A DNA stretch of 60,087 nucleotides from assembly GCA_934590135.1 (NCBI GenBank), contig CAKTOT010000004.1, positions 1-60,087 on the forward strand. The letters are read 5' to 3'. The DNA comes from an uncultured Muribaculaceae bacterium (GTDB lineage Bacteria; Bacteroidota; Bacteroidia; Bacteroidales; Muribaculaceae). The notes below the pieces were generated by a model. That model was not told the origin of the DNA, ran no database searches, and saw only the letters and a program-made list of their open reading frames with translations. Shown in pieces: positions 43,174 through 52,148 of this stretch (the first letter of the stretch is position 1; the number at the start of each line of letters is the position of its first letter). The position numbers were made by a program, and so were the translations under genes.

Positions 43174-43181
43174 TAATTTTA
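43174..43181 (+). promoter_or_regulatory. Candidate internal dcw promoter, -7 box before ftsW
   Basis: TAATTTTA lies within GAAAAAATGCGTAATTTTACA, matching the block before rsmH over 19 bases. It is 179 nt upstream of the ftsW ATG. It would allow the second half of the dcw cluster to be transcribed independently of the inserted genes. Confidence 0.5.
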
Positions 43182-43360
43182 CAATCCGAAACACAGCGTA
43201 CGAGCCAGAGGTCTCGGACGTCGGCATACGCTACCGCGCCGTCGAAGCACGTGAAGCGTTCGCCACCTGTCGGGAGTCCGCCGTGCGGGCGACCGGCACG
43301 AATGTGTATCCTCGGAATGTGATATAGACACAAAGTACAGATAGACACATACTTATCCAA

Positions 43361-44722
43361 ATGGCAACCAAAGATACAGACACTCGGGCACGCGCCATGC
43401 ACTATGACGATGACGGCATACCCGACCCCGTACGCAAACCCAAGAGTGACAGTGCCGCCGCCGACATCGAGGCGGTACGGCCGAGGCCGCGCAGCGACCG
43501 ATATATTTGGGGTATATATATCATACTGTGTCTGATTTCGGTCGTCGAACTTTTCAGCGCATCGTCGCGCGAAATCGTCAACGGCAATGTGCTGTATCCG
43601 CTGGGACGCCACGTTGTGCTACTCTTCGGCGGATTTCTGGTGATGCTGTTGTTGCAGCGTATACATTACAATTGGGTCTACAAATGGACGCCGGTGATAG
43701 TTTTCTTGGCTGTCGCGGCTGCGGTATACACCATGTTTTTCGGCAACGTCACCCATGGTGCGCGTCGCTCGTTCACGCTCTTGTTTTTTACGGTACAGCC
43801 ATCGGAGATACTCAAGATGACTGCGGCGCTGCTGATAGCACGCGTGCTGGCCGTGTCACAGATCAACGGAGGGCGCGATATCTCCAATAAGGGCATCATA
43901 TTGGTTTCGGCGGGGGTGCTTTTCTTTAGTATGTTGCTGATTAAGCAGGGGCTCACCAATACCATACTGCTGATGGCCATAAGCCTGTCTATGATGCTTA
44001 TCGGCGGGGTCAGCTGGCGCAAATGGTTAATTGTCTTCGGCGTGTACGCTCTGCTCGGCGGAGGATATATGATCGTCAAGATGTTTGCCGAGCCGAGTTC
44101 CAGTAAGGAGGACCGCATTGAGAATGTCGCCGGCGGCATAGAAACCGACCGCTCGAACGTGCGCAAAAGCCGCATACTCAACTTTATGCGCTCCGACAAA
44201 TTCAATGATCCCATCACCGTCGACAATCAACAAGAACAATATTCCTACATTGCACAGGCCAACGGCGGCGTTTTAGGCGTAGGCCCCGGGCGCTCCCGCG
44301 AGGCGGCACGTCTGCCCTTGGCCTTCTCTGACTACATATACGCCATAGTCGTCGAGGACACCGGATTGGTGGGCGGACTGGTAGTGATGCTGCTGTATCT
44401 GTTTCTGCTATTCCGAGCCGGACATTTAGCCTCAAAATGCACCAAGGCTTATCCTGCACTACTGGTGATAGGTATGTCCGTGTTTATTGCCTGTCAGGCA
44501 CTTGTGCATATAGGCATAGTCGTGGGCACGTTGCCGGTGAGCGGGCAGCCATTGCCGCTAATATCAAAGGGCGGATCATCGGTAATCATCACTTCGGTGG
44601 CGCTGGGTATTATGCTCAGTGTCAGCCGTCATGCCACACGTCGCGGAGCGCGTGAGGAAATGCGTAACCGTATCACCACAATCGAAGACAAGGGATTTGC
44701 CGACAATCCAACGGTACTATAA
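43361..44722 (+). CDS. ftsW: Septal peptidoglycan polymerase FtsW
   Basis: A 453-residue SEDS-family glycosyltransferase that polymerises lipid II at the septum with FtsI. A charged cytoplasmic tail of about 47 residues precedes ten helices. Typical motifs are GARRSFTLLFFTVQPSEILKM and GVGPGRSREAARLPLAFSDYIYAIVVEDTGLVGG (with the catalytic Asp region), plus VSGQPLPLISKGGSSVIITS. It resumes the dcw cluster after the inserted block and is followed by murG at 52 bp. Confidence 0.96.
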   Translation: MATKDTDTRARAMHYDDDGIPDPVRKPKSDSAAADIEAVRPRPRSDRYIWGIYIILCLISVVELFSASSREIVNGNVLYPLGRHVVLLFGGFLVMLLLQRIHYNWVYKWTPVIVFLAVAAAVYTMFFGNVTHGARRSFTLLFFTVQPSEILKMTAALLIARVLAVSQINGGRDISNKGIILVSAGVLFFSMLLIKQGLTNTILLMAISLSMMLIGGVSWRKWLIVFGVYALLGGGYMIVKMFAEPSSSKEDRIENVAGGIETDRSNVRKSRILNFMRSDKFNDPITVDNQQEQYSYIAQANGGVLGVGPGRSREAARLPLAFSDYIYAIVVEDTGLVGGLVVMLLYLFLLFRAGHLASKCTKAYPALLVIGMSVFIACQALVHIGIVVGTLPVSGQPLPLISKGGSSVIITSVALGIMLSVSRHATRRGAREEMRNRITTIEDKGFADNPTVL

Positions 44723-44774
44723 GCCCGTAAGTAAAAGATTGAAGGCATCATACACATGAATTAAGCAAGCCGAT

Positions 44775-45926
44775 ATGAAAACATCCAATACCACCGCCAA
44801 TGACGGCAAAAAAAGCCGAGAACAGCTGCACCGCGTCATCATCAGCGGCGGCGGCACCGGCGGACATATCTTTCCGGCATTATCCATAGCCGACGAAATA
44901 CATCGACGCAACCCCGAGGCCGAGATACGCTTTGTGGGTGCCAACGGACGTATGGAGATGGAACGTGTCCCGGCAGCCGGCTACCCCATCGAGGGGCTGA
45001 CCATTGCCGGCCTTGATCGTCGTCGCCTATGGCGCAACTTTCGCGTTCTGTGGCTGGCTTGGAAGGCCACACGCCGTTGCCGCGCCTTGGTGCGCAACTT
45101 CCGCCCCGATGTGGCCATAGGTGTCGGCGGATACGCCAGCGGGCCACTGCTCAAGGCCGCCCAGCGAGCCGGCGTGCCCACGGTGCTGCAAGAACAGAAC
45201 TCGTATGCCGGCGTCACCAATAAACTGTTGGGAAAGCGTGCCCGTGCCATCTGCGTCGCATACGAGGGTATGGAACGCTTCTTCCCCGGCGACCGCGTCA
45301 TACTTACGGGTAACCCTGTGCGTGCCGCCTTGCGCGACTGCACACTTACACCCTCGCAGGCACGTCAGGATCTCGGCTTCGACCCCGCGCGCCCGCTGGT
45401 GCTCGTTGTAGGCGGCAGTCTCGGCGCGCGCACCATCAATCAAGCCCTTGCCGGCGGTGCTGCAAGCGCCATAGCCGCCACCGGCGCCCAAGTACTTTGG
45501 CAGACCGGCAAGGCTTACGCCCCGGATGCCGGAGTCGCCCTCCCCGAAGGCGTACAAGCCACGACATTCATCGCCGATATGGCCACGGCATACCGCGCCG
45601 CCGATGTGGTGGTGTCGCGTGCCGGCGCTTCCACTATCAGCGAATTACAGCTGTTGGGCAAGGCCGCGGTGCTCGTGCCCTCGCCCAATGTCGCCGAAAA
45701 TCATCAGTATCACAATGCTATGGCTCTGGTGAAGCGCGATGCGGCCGTACTTGTGACCGATGCGGATGCCATGCGCGACCTCGGCAAAGCGGTGCTCGAC
45801 CTTTTGGCCGATGAAAAACGACGTGAAACCCTGGCGGCAAACGCCGCCGCCATGGGACGTCCCGAGGCTACGGCAACCATCGTTGATATTATCGAAAATA
45901 CTGTACAACAATCACATACGCTATGA
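44775..45926 (+). CDS. murG: UDP-GlcNAc:lipid I N-acetylglucosaminyltransferase
   Basis: A 383-residue GT28 enzyme that makes lipid II on the inner face of the membrane. The N-terminal glycine-rich loop is IISGGGTGGHIFPALSIAD, followed by GVGGYASGPLLKAA and LQEQNSYAGVTNKLLG. The donor domain has VVGGSLGARTINQAL and VVSRAGASTISELQLLGKAAVLVPSP. The 16-residue polar N-terminal extension is mild. Its stop overlaps the murC start by 4 bp. Confidence 0.97.
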   Translation: MKTSNTTANDGKKSREQLHRVIISGGGTGGHIFPALSIADEIHRRNPEAEIRFVGANGRMEMERVPAAGYPIEGLTIAGLDRRRLWRNFRVLWLAWKATRRCRALVRNFRPDVAIGVGGYASGPLLKAAQRAGVPTVLQEQNSYAGVTNKLLGKRARAICVAYEGMERFFPGDRVILTGNPVRAALRDCTLTPSQARQDLGFDPARPLVLVVGGSLGARTINQALAGGAASAIAATGAQVLWQTGKAYAPDAGVALPEGVQATTFIADMATAYRAADVVVSRAGASTISELQLLGKAAVLVPSPNVAENHQYHNAMALVKRDAAVLVTDADAMRDLGKAVLDLLADEKRRETLAANAAAMGRPEATATIVDIIENTVQQSHTL

Positions 45927-47359
45927 CACAAACTCGCACACTCAAGGACTATGACAATATATACTTTGTAGGTGCCGGCGGCATAGGCATGGCCGCGTTA
46001 GTACGCTACTGCCTACATGCAGACAAAAACGTAGCCGGCTATGACCGTACGCCTACCGTGTTGACACACAACCTGATAGACGAAGGTGCCGATATCACGT
46101 TCGAGGACGATGCCGATGCTATCGGTGAGGCCTTCCGCAATCCTGCGGACACACTGGTGGTGTATACCCCCGCAGTGCCCGAGACCAATTCGATACTCTC
46201 GTACTTCCGCAACGGAGGCTTCGAAGTGGTGAAGCGTGCCGTATTGCTGGGCAAAATCACTCACGGAATGCGAGCCCTGTGTTTTGCCGGAACGCACGGC
46301 AAGACCACGACCTCCTCTATGGCTGCATACATCCTTGATCGTGCACCCATAGGCTGCAACGCCTTCCTCGGCGGTATTCTGCGCAATGTAGGCAGCAACC
46401 TCATACTCAACGGCTCCAGCGATCTTTGCGTTGTCGAAGCCGATGAATACGACCGCAGCTTCCATCAACTGACGCCTTATGTCGCCGTCATCACCGCCAC
46501 CGACCCCGACCACCTGGACATCTACGGCACCGAAGAGGCATACCTCGAGAGTTTCGCACATTTCACCGAGCTGATACGAGAGGACGGCGCACTGCTGCTG
46601 CACACCGGACTTAAGGTGATGCCGCGTCCCGCCGCCGGAGTGCGCCGCTACACCTATAGCCGCGATGAGGGTGACTTCCATGCAGCCAATATACGCCGCG
46701 GCAACGGCGAAATAGTCTTTGATATTGTCCATCCGTTCGGCGACCCAATACGCGATATTTCGCTCGGCGTGCCCGTCGAAATCAATATCGAGAATGCCGT
46801 GGCCGCCGTCGGCGCGTGTCTCATCGCGCTCGGTGATGACCAAATGCTGCTGCCGCACGAAGCTATACGTAGCGCCTTGGCCCGCTTCCAGGGAGCCGAA
46901 CGACGATTCCAATTCCATCTTAAAGAGCCTATGCCCGGCGGACATGTCATCATCGACGACTATGCGCACCATCCCGACGAGTTGCGCCAAAGCATCATGT
47001 CCGTCAAGGCGCTCTATCCCGGGTGCAAACTTACCGTGGCCTTCCAGCCTCACCTATACACCCGCACGCGTGACTTTGCCGATGAATTTGCCAAGGCCCT
47101 TGACCTTGCAGACGGCGGCGTCATACTCCTGGATATCTACCCTGCACGCGAACAGCCCATACCCGGAGTGACATCGAAATTGATTTTCGACAAACTTTGT
47201 ACCGACAAAAAAGTGCTAATTCCGAAAGAAAAGTTGGTAGATACCATAAAACATTGTAACTTTGAAATCTTATTGACGGCCGGCGCCGGCGACATCACCA
47301 ATTATGTGGATGATATCGTCAAAGAAACCGTAGCCGCGTACGGCCGTAAACAGGGTTGA
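45923..47359 (+). CDS. murC: UDP-N-acetylmuramate--L-alanine ligase
   Basis: A 478-residue Mur ligase and the first amino-acid addition to UDP-MurNAc. IYFVGAGGIGMAALVRYCL is the N-terminal domain, FAGTHGKTTTSSMAA the ATP loop, VVEADEYDRSFHQLTP and ATDPDHLDIYGT the central domain, and DDYAHHPDELRQSI with VAFQPHLYTRTRDF the C-terminal domain. Length and motifs are complete. The ATGA overlap with murG implies coupled translation; ftsQ follows after 18 bp. Confidence 0.97.
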   Translation: MTQTRTLKDYDNIYFVGAGGIGMAALVRYCLHADKNVAGYDRTPTVLTHNLIDEGADITFEDDADAIGEAFRNPADTLVVYTPAVPETNSILSYFRNGGFEVVKRAVLLGKITHGMRALCFAGTHGKTTTSSMAAYILDRAPIGCNAFLGGILRNVGSNLILNGSSDLCVVEADEYDRSFHQLTPYVAVITATDPDHLDIYGTEEAYLESFAHFTELIREDGALLLHTGLKVMPRPAAGVRRYTYSRDEGDFHAANIRRGNGEIVFDIVHPFGDPIRDISLGVPVEINIENAVAAVGACLIALGDDQMLLPHEAIRSALARFQGAERRFQFHLKEPMPGGHVIIDDYAHHPDELRQSIMSVKALYPGCKLTVAFQPHLYTRTRDFADEFAKALDLADGGVILLDIYPAREQPIPGVTSKLIFDKLCTDKKVLIPKEKLVDTIKHCNFEILLTAGAGDITNYVDDIVKETVAAYGRKQG

Positions 47360-47377
47360 CGGTCCATTAATCTGTTA

Positions 47378-48316
47378 ATGATGAAGAAGATACATGCCGA
47401 ACGTCGCACGATCGTGCGCTGCCTGCTCTCCGTAGTAATGGCGGTGTACCTGTGCGTTGTAGTGCCTATAGCTCGGTCGGCACGCTCCCATCAACCCGTA
47501 GGGATGCCGATTATTGAGCTTGAAGACACCCTCGGTGTGCGCTTCATCACCGCCTCGGATGTCAGGGATATCATTGCGACCGTGTATCCGGGATTGGACA
47601 CCATGCAGCGCGGACATGTCAGCGCATACAAATTGCTGGAAGCATTGTCCGCCAACAACCGCATCGAGAAAGCCTCGGTCAATCTTTTGGCCGACGGCCA
47701 TTTGCGCATACACATAGTGCCTATGGTGCCGGTGGCTCGCGTCTTCCCGGAAGATAATTCGCCGTCGTATTACGTCAATGCCGCGGGCAAACGACTGCCC
47801 GCCGACCCGCAGCATTGCGTGGACGTTCCCGTGCTATGCGGCAATTTTGCCGACTCGGCAAGTGTGCGACGTCTGCTCCCGATGTTGGCAACGATACATG
47901 CAGATGCCGCCGCCGATGCCCTCGTGGCCAGTGTCAGCCTTGATAGCCGCTCCGGCGACATTATAGTCCATCCCAATGTTGTGGGACACGTCATCAATAT
48001 GGGCGATACCACAATAGTGGCCAATAAATTGGCGCGAGTGCGCTCGTTTTACCATAACGTGATGCCGGTCAAAGGCTGGAACTATTACGATACCGTCAGC
48101 GTCAAATGGAACGGCCGCGTAGTGGCCACTCGCCGCACCAAGAAACTGCCGCAGAGCGTGCTGGATATGTACAAGGACAGTCTGTCGGTATATGATGCCC
48201 AAGACTATGTGGACGAAAATGTCACTATGCCCCCTATGATAACCGATGCCGATAAGAAGCCCGACGGCAAAGAATCCAAAGACTCTTCTCAAACTACATC
48301 AAACAAACACCAATGA
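47378..48316 (+). CDS. ftsQ: Cell division protein FtsQ
   Basis: A 312-residue bitopic protein with a short basic N-terminus, one membrane helix (about 9-29) and a periplasmic region. The POTRA-like part runs from about 45 to 115 (ASDVRDIIATVYPGLDTMQRGHVSAY), and the FtsQ beta domain includes a VNAAGKRLPADPQHCVDVPVLCG segment. It scaffolds the divisome. The C-terminal tail (270-312) is acidic, lysine-rich and probably disordered. It overlaps ftsA by 4 bp. Confidence 0.92.
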   Translation: MMKKIHAERRTIVRCLLSVVMAVYLCVVVPIARSARSHQPVGMPIIELEDTLGVRFITASDVRDIIATVYPGLDTMQRGHVSAYKLLEALSANNRIEKASVNLLADGHLRIHIVPMVPVARVFPEDNSPSYYVNAAGKRLPADPQHCVDVPVLCGNFADSASVRRLLPMLATIHADAAADALVASVSLDSRSGDIIVHPNVVGHVINMGDTTIVANKLARVRSFYHNVMPVKGWNYYDTVSVKWNGRVVATRRTKKLPQSVLDMYKDSLSVYDAQDYVDENVTMPPMITDADKKPDGKESKDSSQTTSNKHQ

Positions 48317-49716
48317 CAGACAAAAATATCATCATCGTACTCGAAATAGGCTCTTCGGCCCTGCGTGCCGCCGCAGCCGAAATTACAGACAACACGATAA
48401 GCGTCATCGACGCCGTGACCGAGCCGCTGGACCAGTGTGTGCGCATAGGCCGCATACAAAATGTAGAGGATGTAACCAACGCCGTACGTCGCAGCCTTGA
48501 CGCCCTGGAAGCATGCAATGCCTTGGACAAACATAAAATCCAAGCCGTGTATGTCGCCGTGGGCGGCCGCTCGCTGCAAGCATCCTATTCCGATGCCTCG
48601 CTCACGTTCCCGGACGAGGAGGAAATCTCGCAAGAAGTGCTCGAGAGACTCGCCGATGAGGCCTGCAAGCACATTCCCGACAATCGTGAGATTTTGGATA
48701 TTCTCCCGCGTAAGTTCACGGTCAATGGTATGGCCACCAAGCGACCGCGCGGAAATCTGGCCAAGAACGTTACCGCACAGTATTCCATAATACACTGCAA
48801 TATGCGCAATTTGCGTAATGTCGAGACCGTCATCAACGAGCGTCTTTGTCTGGACTTGAAATACATCGTGCGGCCTTTGGCCGAAGCCGACATGGCGCTT
48901 AGCGAACGCGAAATCAAGGGCGGGTGTATGCTTGTCGACCTCGGTGCGGAAACCACCACGGTATCCATATACAAGGATGGAGCGTTGCAATATCTGGCAA
49001 CTATACCGCTTGGCAGCGAGGCCATTACTTATGACCTCGCATCAGCGTTGTCCGTCAACGAAGCACAGGCACGCGACATCAAGGAACGTATGGCCGATGT
49101 CACCGCCGAGAAGCAGGAAGATGCCCGTATCAACACCATCAACAGTACGGTGCGTGAGCGCGCTATGCAAATCATTGCCAATGTCCTGAAGCAAATCGAA
49201 TTTGCCGGAATTGAAAGCAGCGATCTTGTCGGAGGCATTATCCTTACCGGCGGCGGCAGCCTTCAGCGCCATCTTGTCGAGTGCCTCGAAAAATACGCCA
49301 AGATGCCGGTGCGTCCGGCCGAAGTCTCGGGTATTCAGGTTCGCGACAACACCCTGGTAAGCAGCGTATATTTCCCTTTGATGGCCGCGATAGCGGACGC
49401 CGCGCGTCTCGCTCGCCAGCCCGACCCGCTGGAGTGCCTCCAAGCTCCGACGGTCACAGCCACGCCCGCCGACAATACAGGCTTTGGCGCGGATGATGCC
49501 GCCGCATTTAACAACGGCGGTACCGGTGTCGAGGTCCCGCCCGGACACAACGAACCGGAGGATGACGGCATCGAGATTGACCCGCCCAAACCCGGAGATC
49601 CCGAGACAACCCCGTCGCCGAAAAAAACATCAAGGTTTGCGGCCTTACGACAACGTGTTAACAATTATTTCACCAAGGTTATGACCGGTCCGGAAGATGC
49701 GGATGACGATATGTAG
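48313..49716 (+). CDS. ftsA: Cell division protein FtsA
   Basis: A 467-residue actin-like ATPase that tethers FtsZ to the membrane. The phosphate 1 loop is VLEIGSSALRAAAAEI, the SHS2 1C domain follows (VYVAVGGRSLQASY), phosphate 2 is GCMLVDLGAETTTVSIYKDGALQYLATIPLGSEAIT, and the adenosine motif is GGIILTGGGSLQ. A Pro/Glu/Asp-rich linker (about 385-435) leads to the C-terminal amphipathic helix FAALRQRVNNYFTKVM that binds the membrane. Overlaps ftsQ; ftsZ follows after 104 bp. Confidence 0.96.
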   Translation: MTDKNIIIVLEIGSSALRAAAAEITDNTISVIDAVTEPLDQCVRIGRIQNVEDVTNAVRRSLDALEACNALDKHKIQAVYVAVGGRSLQASYSDASLTFPDEEEISQEVLERLADEACKHIPDNREILDILPRKFTVNGMATKRPRGNLAKNVTAQYSIIHCNMRNLRNVETVINERLCLDLKYIVRPLAEADMALSEREIKGGCMLVDLGAETTTVSIYKDGALQYLATIPLGSEAITYDLASALSVNEAQARDIKERMADVTAEKQEDARINTINSTVRERAMQIIANVLKQIEFAGIESSDLVGGIILTGGGSLQRHLVECLEKYAKMPVRPAEVSGIQVRDNTLVSSVYFPLMAAIADAARLARQPDPLECLQAPTVTATPADNTGFGADDAAAFNNGGTGVEVPPGHNEPEDDGIEIDPPKPGDPETTPSPKKTSRFAALRQRVNNYFTKVMTGPEDADDDM

Positions 49717-49820
49717 GACGAAACGTCCTTATGTCAAGCGCATATACACGAAAACGAACAATATACACGACAATATACTCCTCACAAACACATAAAATAC
49801 AACACTACTCCTCATAAGAT

Positions 49821-51155
49821 ATGGATGACAATATAGACGTAACAAGCTTGGCCGACTTCAAGACAACGGACAAGCCCATACAGAGCATCAAGGTTGTCGG
49901 CGTCGGCGGTGGCGGCAATAATGCCGTAGAAAAGATGTTTGCCGACGGCATCAACGGCGTATCCTTTGTGCAGATAAACACTGATAAGCAGGTGCTTCAA
50001 GATTCAAAAGTACCCACGGTGGTACTCCTCGGTGCCGGTCTCGGTGCCGGCGGTAGACCCGAAGTTGCACGCCAATTTGCCGAAGATGACGCCGATAAGA
50101 TAGCCGAAATCTTTGAAGACGGAACGAATATGGTGTTCGTGACTGCCGGTATGGGCGGCGGTACGGGCACGGGTGCCGCACCGGTGGTGGCCCGCATCGC
50201 ACGCGAAAAGGGAATACTCACCATCGGCATCGTCACCATACCATTCAGCTTCGAAGGTCCCGGCCGTAACAAAAAGGCCTTGGCCGGCGCCAACGAAATG
50301 GCCAAATATGTGGACGCCCTGCTGGTGCTCGACAACGACAGACTTGTAGAGATTTATCCCAATTTTTCGATTATCAATGCCTTCAGACGGGCCGATGACA
50401 CACTACGGAACGCTGCCGAAGGAATCACGGAAATTATTACCCGCGTGGGCATTGTCAACCGAGACTTCAACGATGTTGATGCAACCTTGCGTGACGGCAA
50501 GACTGCCATTATATCAAGCGGTTATGGCGAAGGTCCCGACCGTGTCAACGATGCCATACAAGAAGCCCTGCGCTCTCCGCTGCTCAAAGACTGCAATGTC
50601 GTGGACAGCAAGCGTATGCTCTTTATTCTGTATGCTTCGTGCGGCAACGGCGACGAATCCGAAGCGGAAGCCGCCGATTCGAGCGACAACGCACTACGTG
50701 CCGGCGAAACGAGAGCTATCAACAATTTCGTAGCCTCTATGAGCGCCAAAGATATAGAAGTGAAGTGGGGCCTTTACAACGTCCCCGATTTGGGCGATCG
50801 CGTTAAGGTCACCATACTTGCTTCCGGTTTTGAAATTACCAATACACCCAAGCGTGAAGAGCCGGTCGCCGGCCCGGAAGCCGAGTCCCCCAAACCCGTC
50901 AGTGACTCAATCGGCAAACTTGGCGAAGACAAAGAAATCGCTTTTGCCCTTTCCGGATACAATATTTTGTCCTCCGAGGATTACGACAATGATGAATCCA
51001 TAAGCGAATTCATCTCCAAGTCGCCGCGCATCGGATACGCCGGCATGACAGGCAAAGGCAATGGTAGCAAGCCAAATACCGGCGCCGCTGCAACCTCGCG
51101 ACGCGATAACGCACAGCAGACGGAAAGTTGCACCATATCCTTTGACGATATGTAA
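49821..51155 (+). CDS. ftsZ: Cell division GTPase FtsZ
   Basis: A 444-residue tubulin homologue that forms the Z ring. GVGGGGNNAVEKM is the N-terminal nucleotide loop, TAGMGGGTGTGAAPVVARIAR the tubulin signature, and the synergy loop RDFNDVDATLRDGKTAI is intact. The globular part ends near residue 340. The tail (about 340-444) is disordered and ends QQTESCTISFDDM, without an obvious copy of the IPxFLR-like C-terminal peptide that contacts FtsA in many bacteria. Last gene of the dcw cluster. Confidence 0.97.
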   Translation: MDDNIDVTSLADFKTTDKPIQSIKVVGVGGGGNNAVEKMFADGINGVSFVQINTDKQVLQDSKVPTVVLLGAGLGAGGRPEVARQFAEDDADKIAEIFEDGTNMVFVTAGMGGGTGTGAAPVVARIAREKGILTIGIVTIPFSFEGPGRNKKALAGANEMAKYVDALLVLDNDRLVEIYPNFSIINAFRRADDTLRNAAEGITEIITRVGIVNRDFNDVDATLRDGKTAIISSGYGEGPDRVNDAIQEALRSPLLKDCNVVDSKRMLFILYASCGNGDESEAEAADSSDNALRAGETRAINNFVASMSAKDIEVKWGLYNVPDLGDRVKVTILASGFEITNTPKREEPVAGPEAESPKPVSDSIGKLGEDKEIAFALSGYNILSSEDYDNDESISEFISKSPRIGYAGMTGKGNGSKPNTGAAATSRRDNAQQTESCTISFDDM

Positions 51156-51190
51156 GCCGACTGCCGGGCCTCCCGAACTTGTATCAGGAT

Positions 51191-51224
51191 AAGTCCGGCC
51201 TGCATCGCCAAAAGATGCAGACCT
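51191..51224 (+). terminator. Hairpin downstream of ftsZ
   Basis: CTGCATC (51200-51206) and GATGCAG (51214-51220) form a perfect 7-bp stem with a 7-nt loop, extendable by about three pairs with one mismatch. No T-tract follows, so it is either a weak terminator or an mRNA 3' stabiliser. Confidence 0.35.
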
Positions 51225-51321
51225 CCGCGGTCGTCCGTGTCGGCTTGATAGAATGAATCCACTGCCGAGTACCAAGAACAAAGCCAAAGATATACCAAGT
51301 AGAAATCAATAATATAGCGCC

Positions 51322-52116
51322 ATGTCAGCCAATCCCGTAAAACCCGAGAACCGCATACCCGATACGCCTGATGGCAAATGGACCGAAATAGAACACCTGC
51401 CCGAGTGGGACGAGGAATTCTATAACGTCTATACTGCCAAAAAATACGGCAAATGGGTGATGCTAAAAGCGCTGCGTCCCGAAATCAAGGATGAGCCCGA
51501 ATATCAGGCAATGCTCGAAAAAGAGTTCGAGGTGCGATACAACCTCTCGCATCCGAATATCGTGATGATCAACGATCTCGAAGATATTGCCGGCATAGGG
51601 CGCTGTATCATAACCGATGACGTCTACGGAGACAGCTTGCGCCGCCTTCTCAACGAAGGCCGACTCACCGACCATCACTACGAGCAACTGCTCACACGAC
51701 TACCGGCCGCCATGGAGTATATCCAGCAAAATCATTTGGCACACCATCCCATACGACCGGAGACCATCCTCTTTACCGAAAATATCGGCAATCTCAAGCT
51801 GATAGACGTCGGCTTTGACCAGCGCTCATCTCTGTCGCATGCCGATACGGATGATGATATTTACAACTACGGTGCCGTAATCCGCGAAACGCTCGAACGT
51901 ACCGGACGCCGCGACACGCTGATGTCTCGCGTGGCCGCACGTTGCACCGACCCCAACCCGCGCCGCCGCTATCGCGATGTTCAGACACTGCGTCTTGCTA
52001 TCGCCGGCGGAAGTACCAAACGAATATATGTCCTGGCCATAGCCTTCCTCGCTGCAATGGTGGCGGCATTGGCTCTCATACTATTGCTGCAACCCGAACC
52101 CACTACGGCCTTGTAG
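51322..52116 (+). CDS. Membrane-anchored protein-kinase-like protein with degraded catalytic motifs (probable pseudokinase)
   Basis: A 264-residue protein with a Ser/Thr-kinase-like fold (about 20-230) and one C-terminal membrane helix (about 235-256). The ATP-lysine segment is kept (WVMLKAL, Lys49), as is an alpha-C glutamate region (EKEFEVRYNLSHPNIV). The catalytic loop HRDLKPENIL is replaced by HHPIRPETIL (141-150), with Pro at the catalytic Asp and Thr at the metal-binding Asn. DFG is DVG (162-164), DIYNYGAVIRETLE matches the F-helix segment, and no glycine-rich loop is evident. It is therefore likely inactive or atypical. It starts 166 bp after ftsZ, so a role linked to division or envelope state is possible but is inference only. 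Confidence 0.75.
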   Translation: MSANPVKPENRIPDTPDGKWTEIEHLPEWDEEFYNVYTAKKYGKWVMLKALRPEIKDEPEYQAMLEKEFEVRYNLSHPNIVMINDLEDIAGIGRCIITDDVYGDSLRRLLNEGRLTDHHYEQLLTRLPAAMEYIQQNHLAHHPIRPETILFTENIGNLKLIDVGFDQRSSLSHADTDDDIYNYGAVIRETLERTGRRDTLMSRVAARCTDPNPRRRYRDVQTLRLAIAGGSTKRIYVLAIAFLAAMVAALALILLLQPEPTTAL

Positions 52117-52148
52117 CATTTAATACAGTAATACAATCATTATCAGAC

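Noticed and set aside
46013..47053. 346-codon minus-strand ORF over murC
   Set aside because: Mirror of murC codons; no family features.
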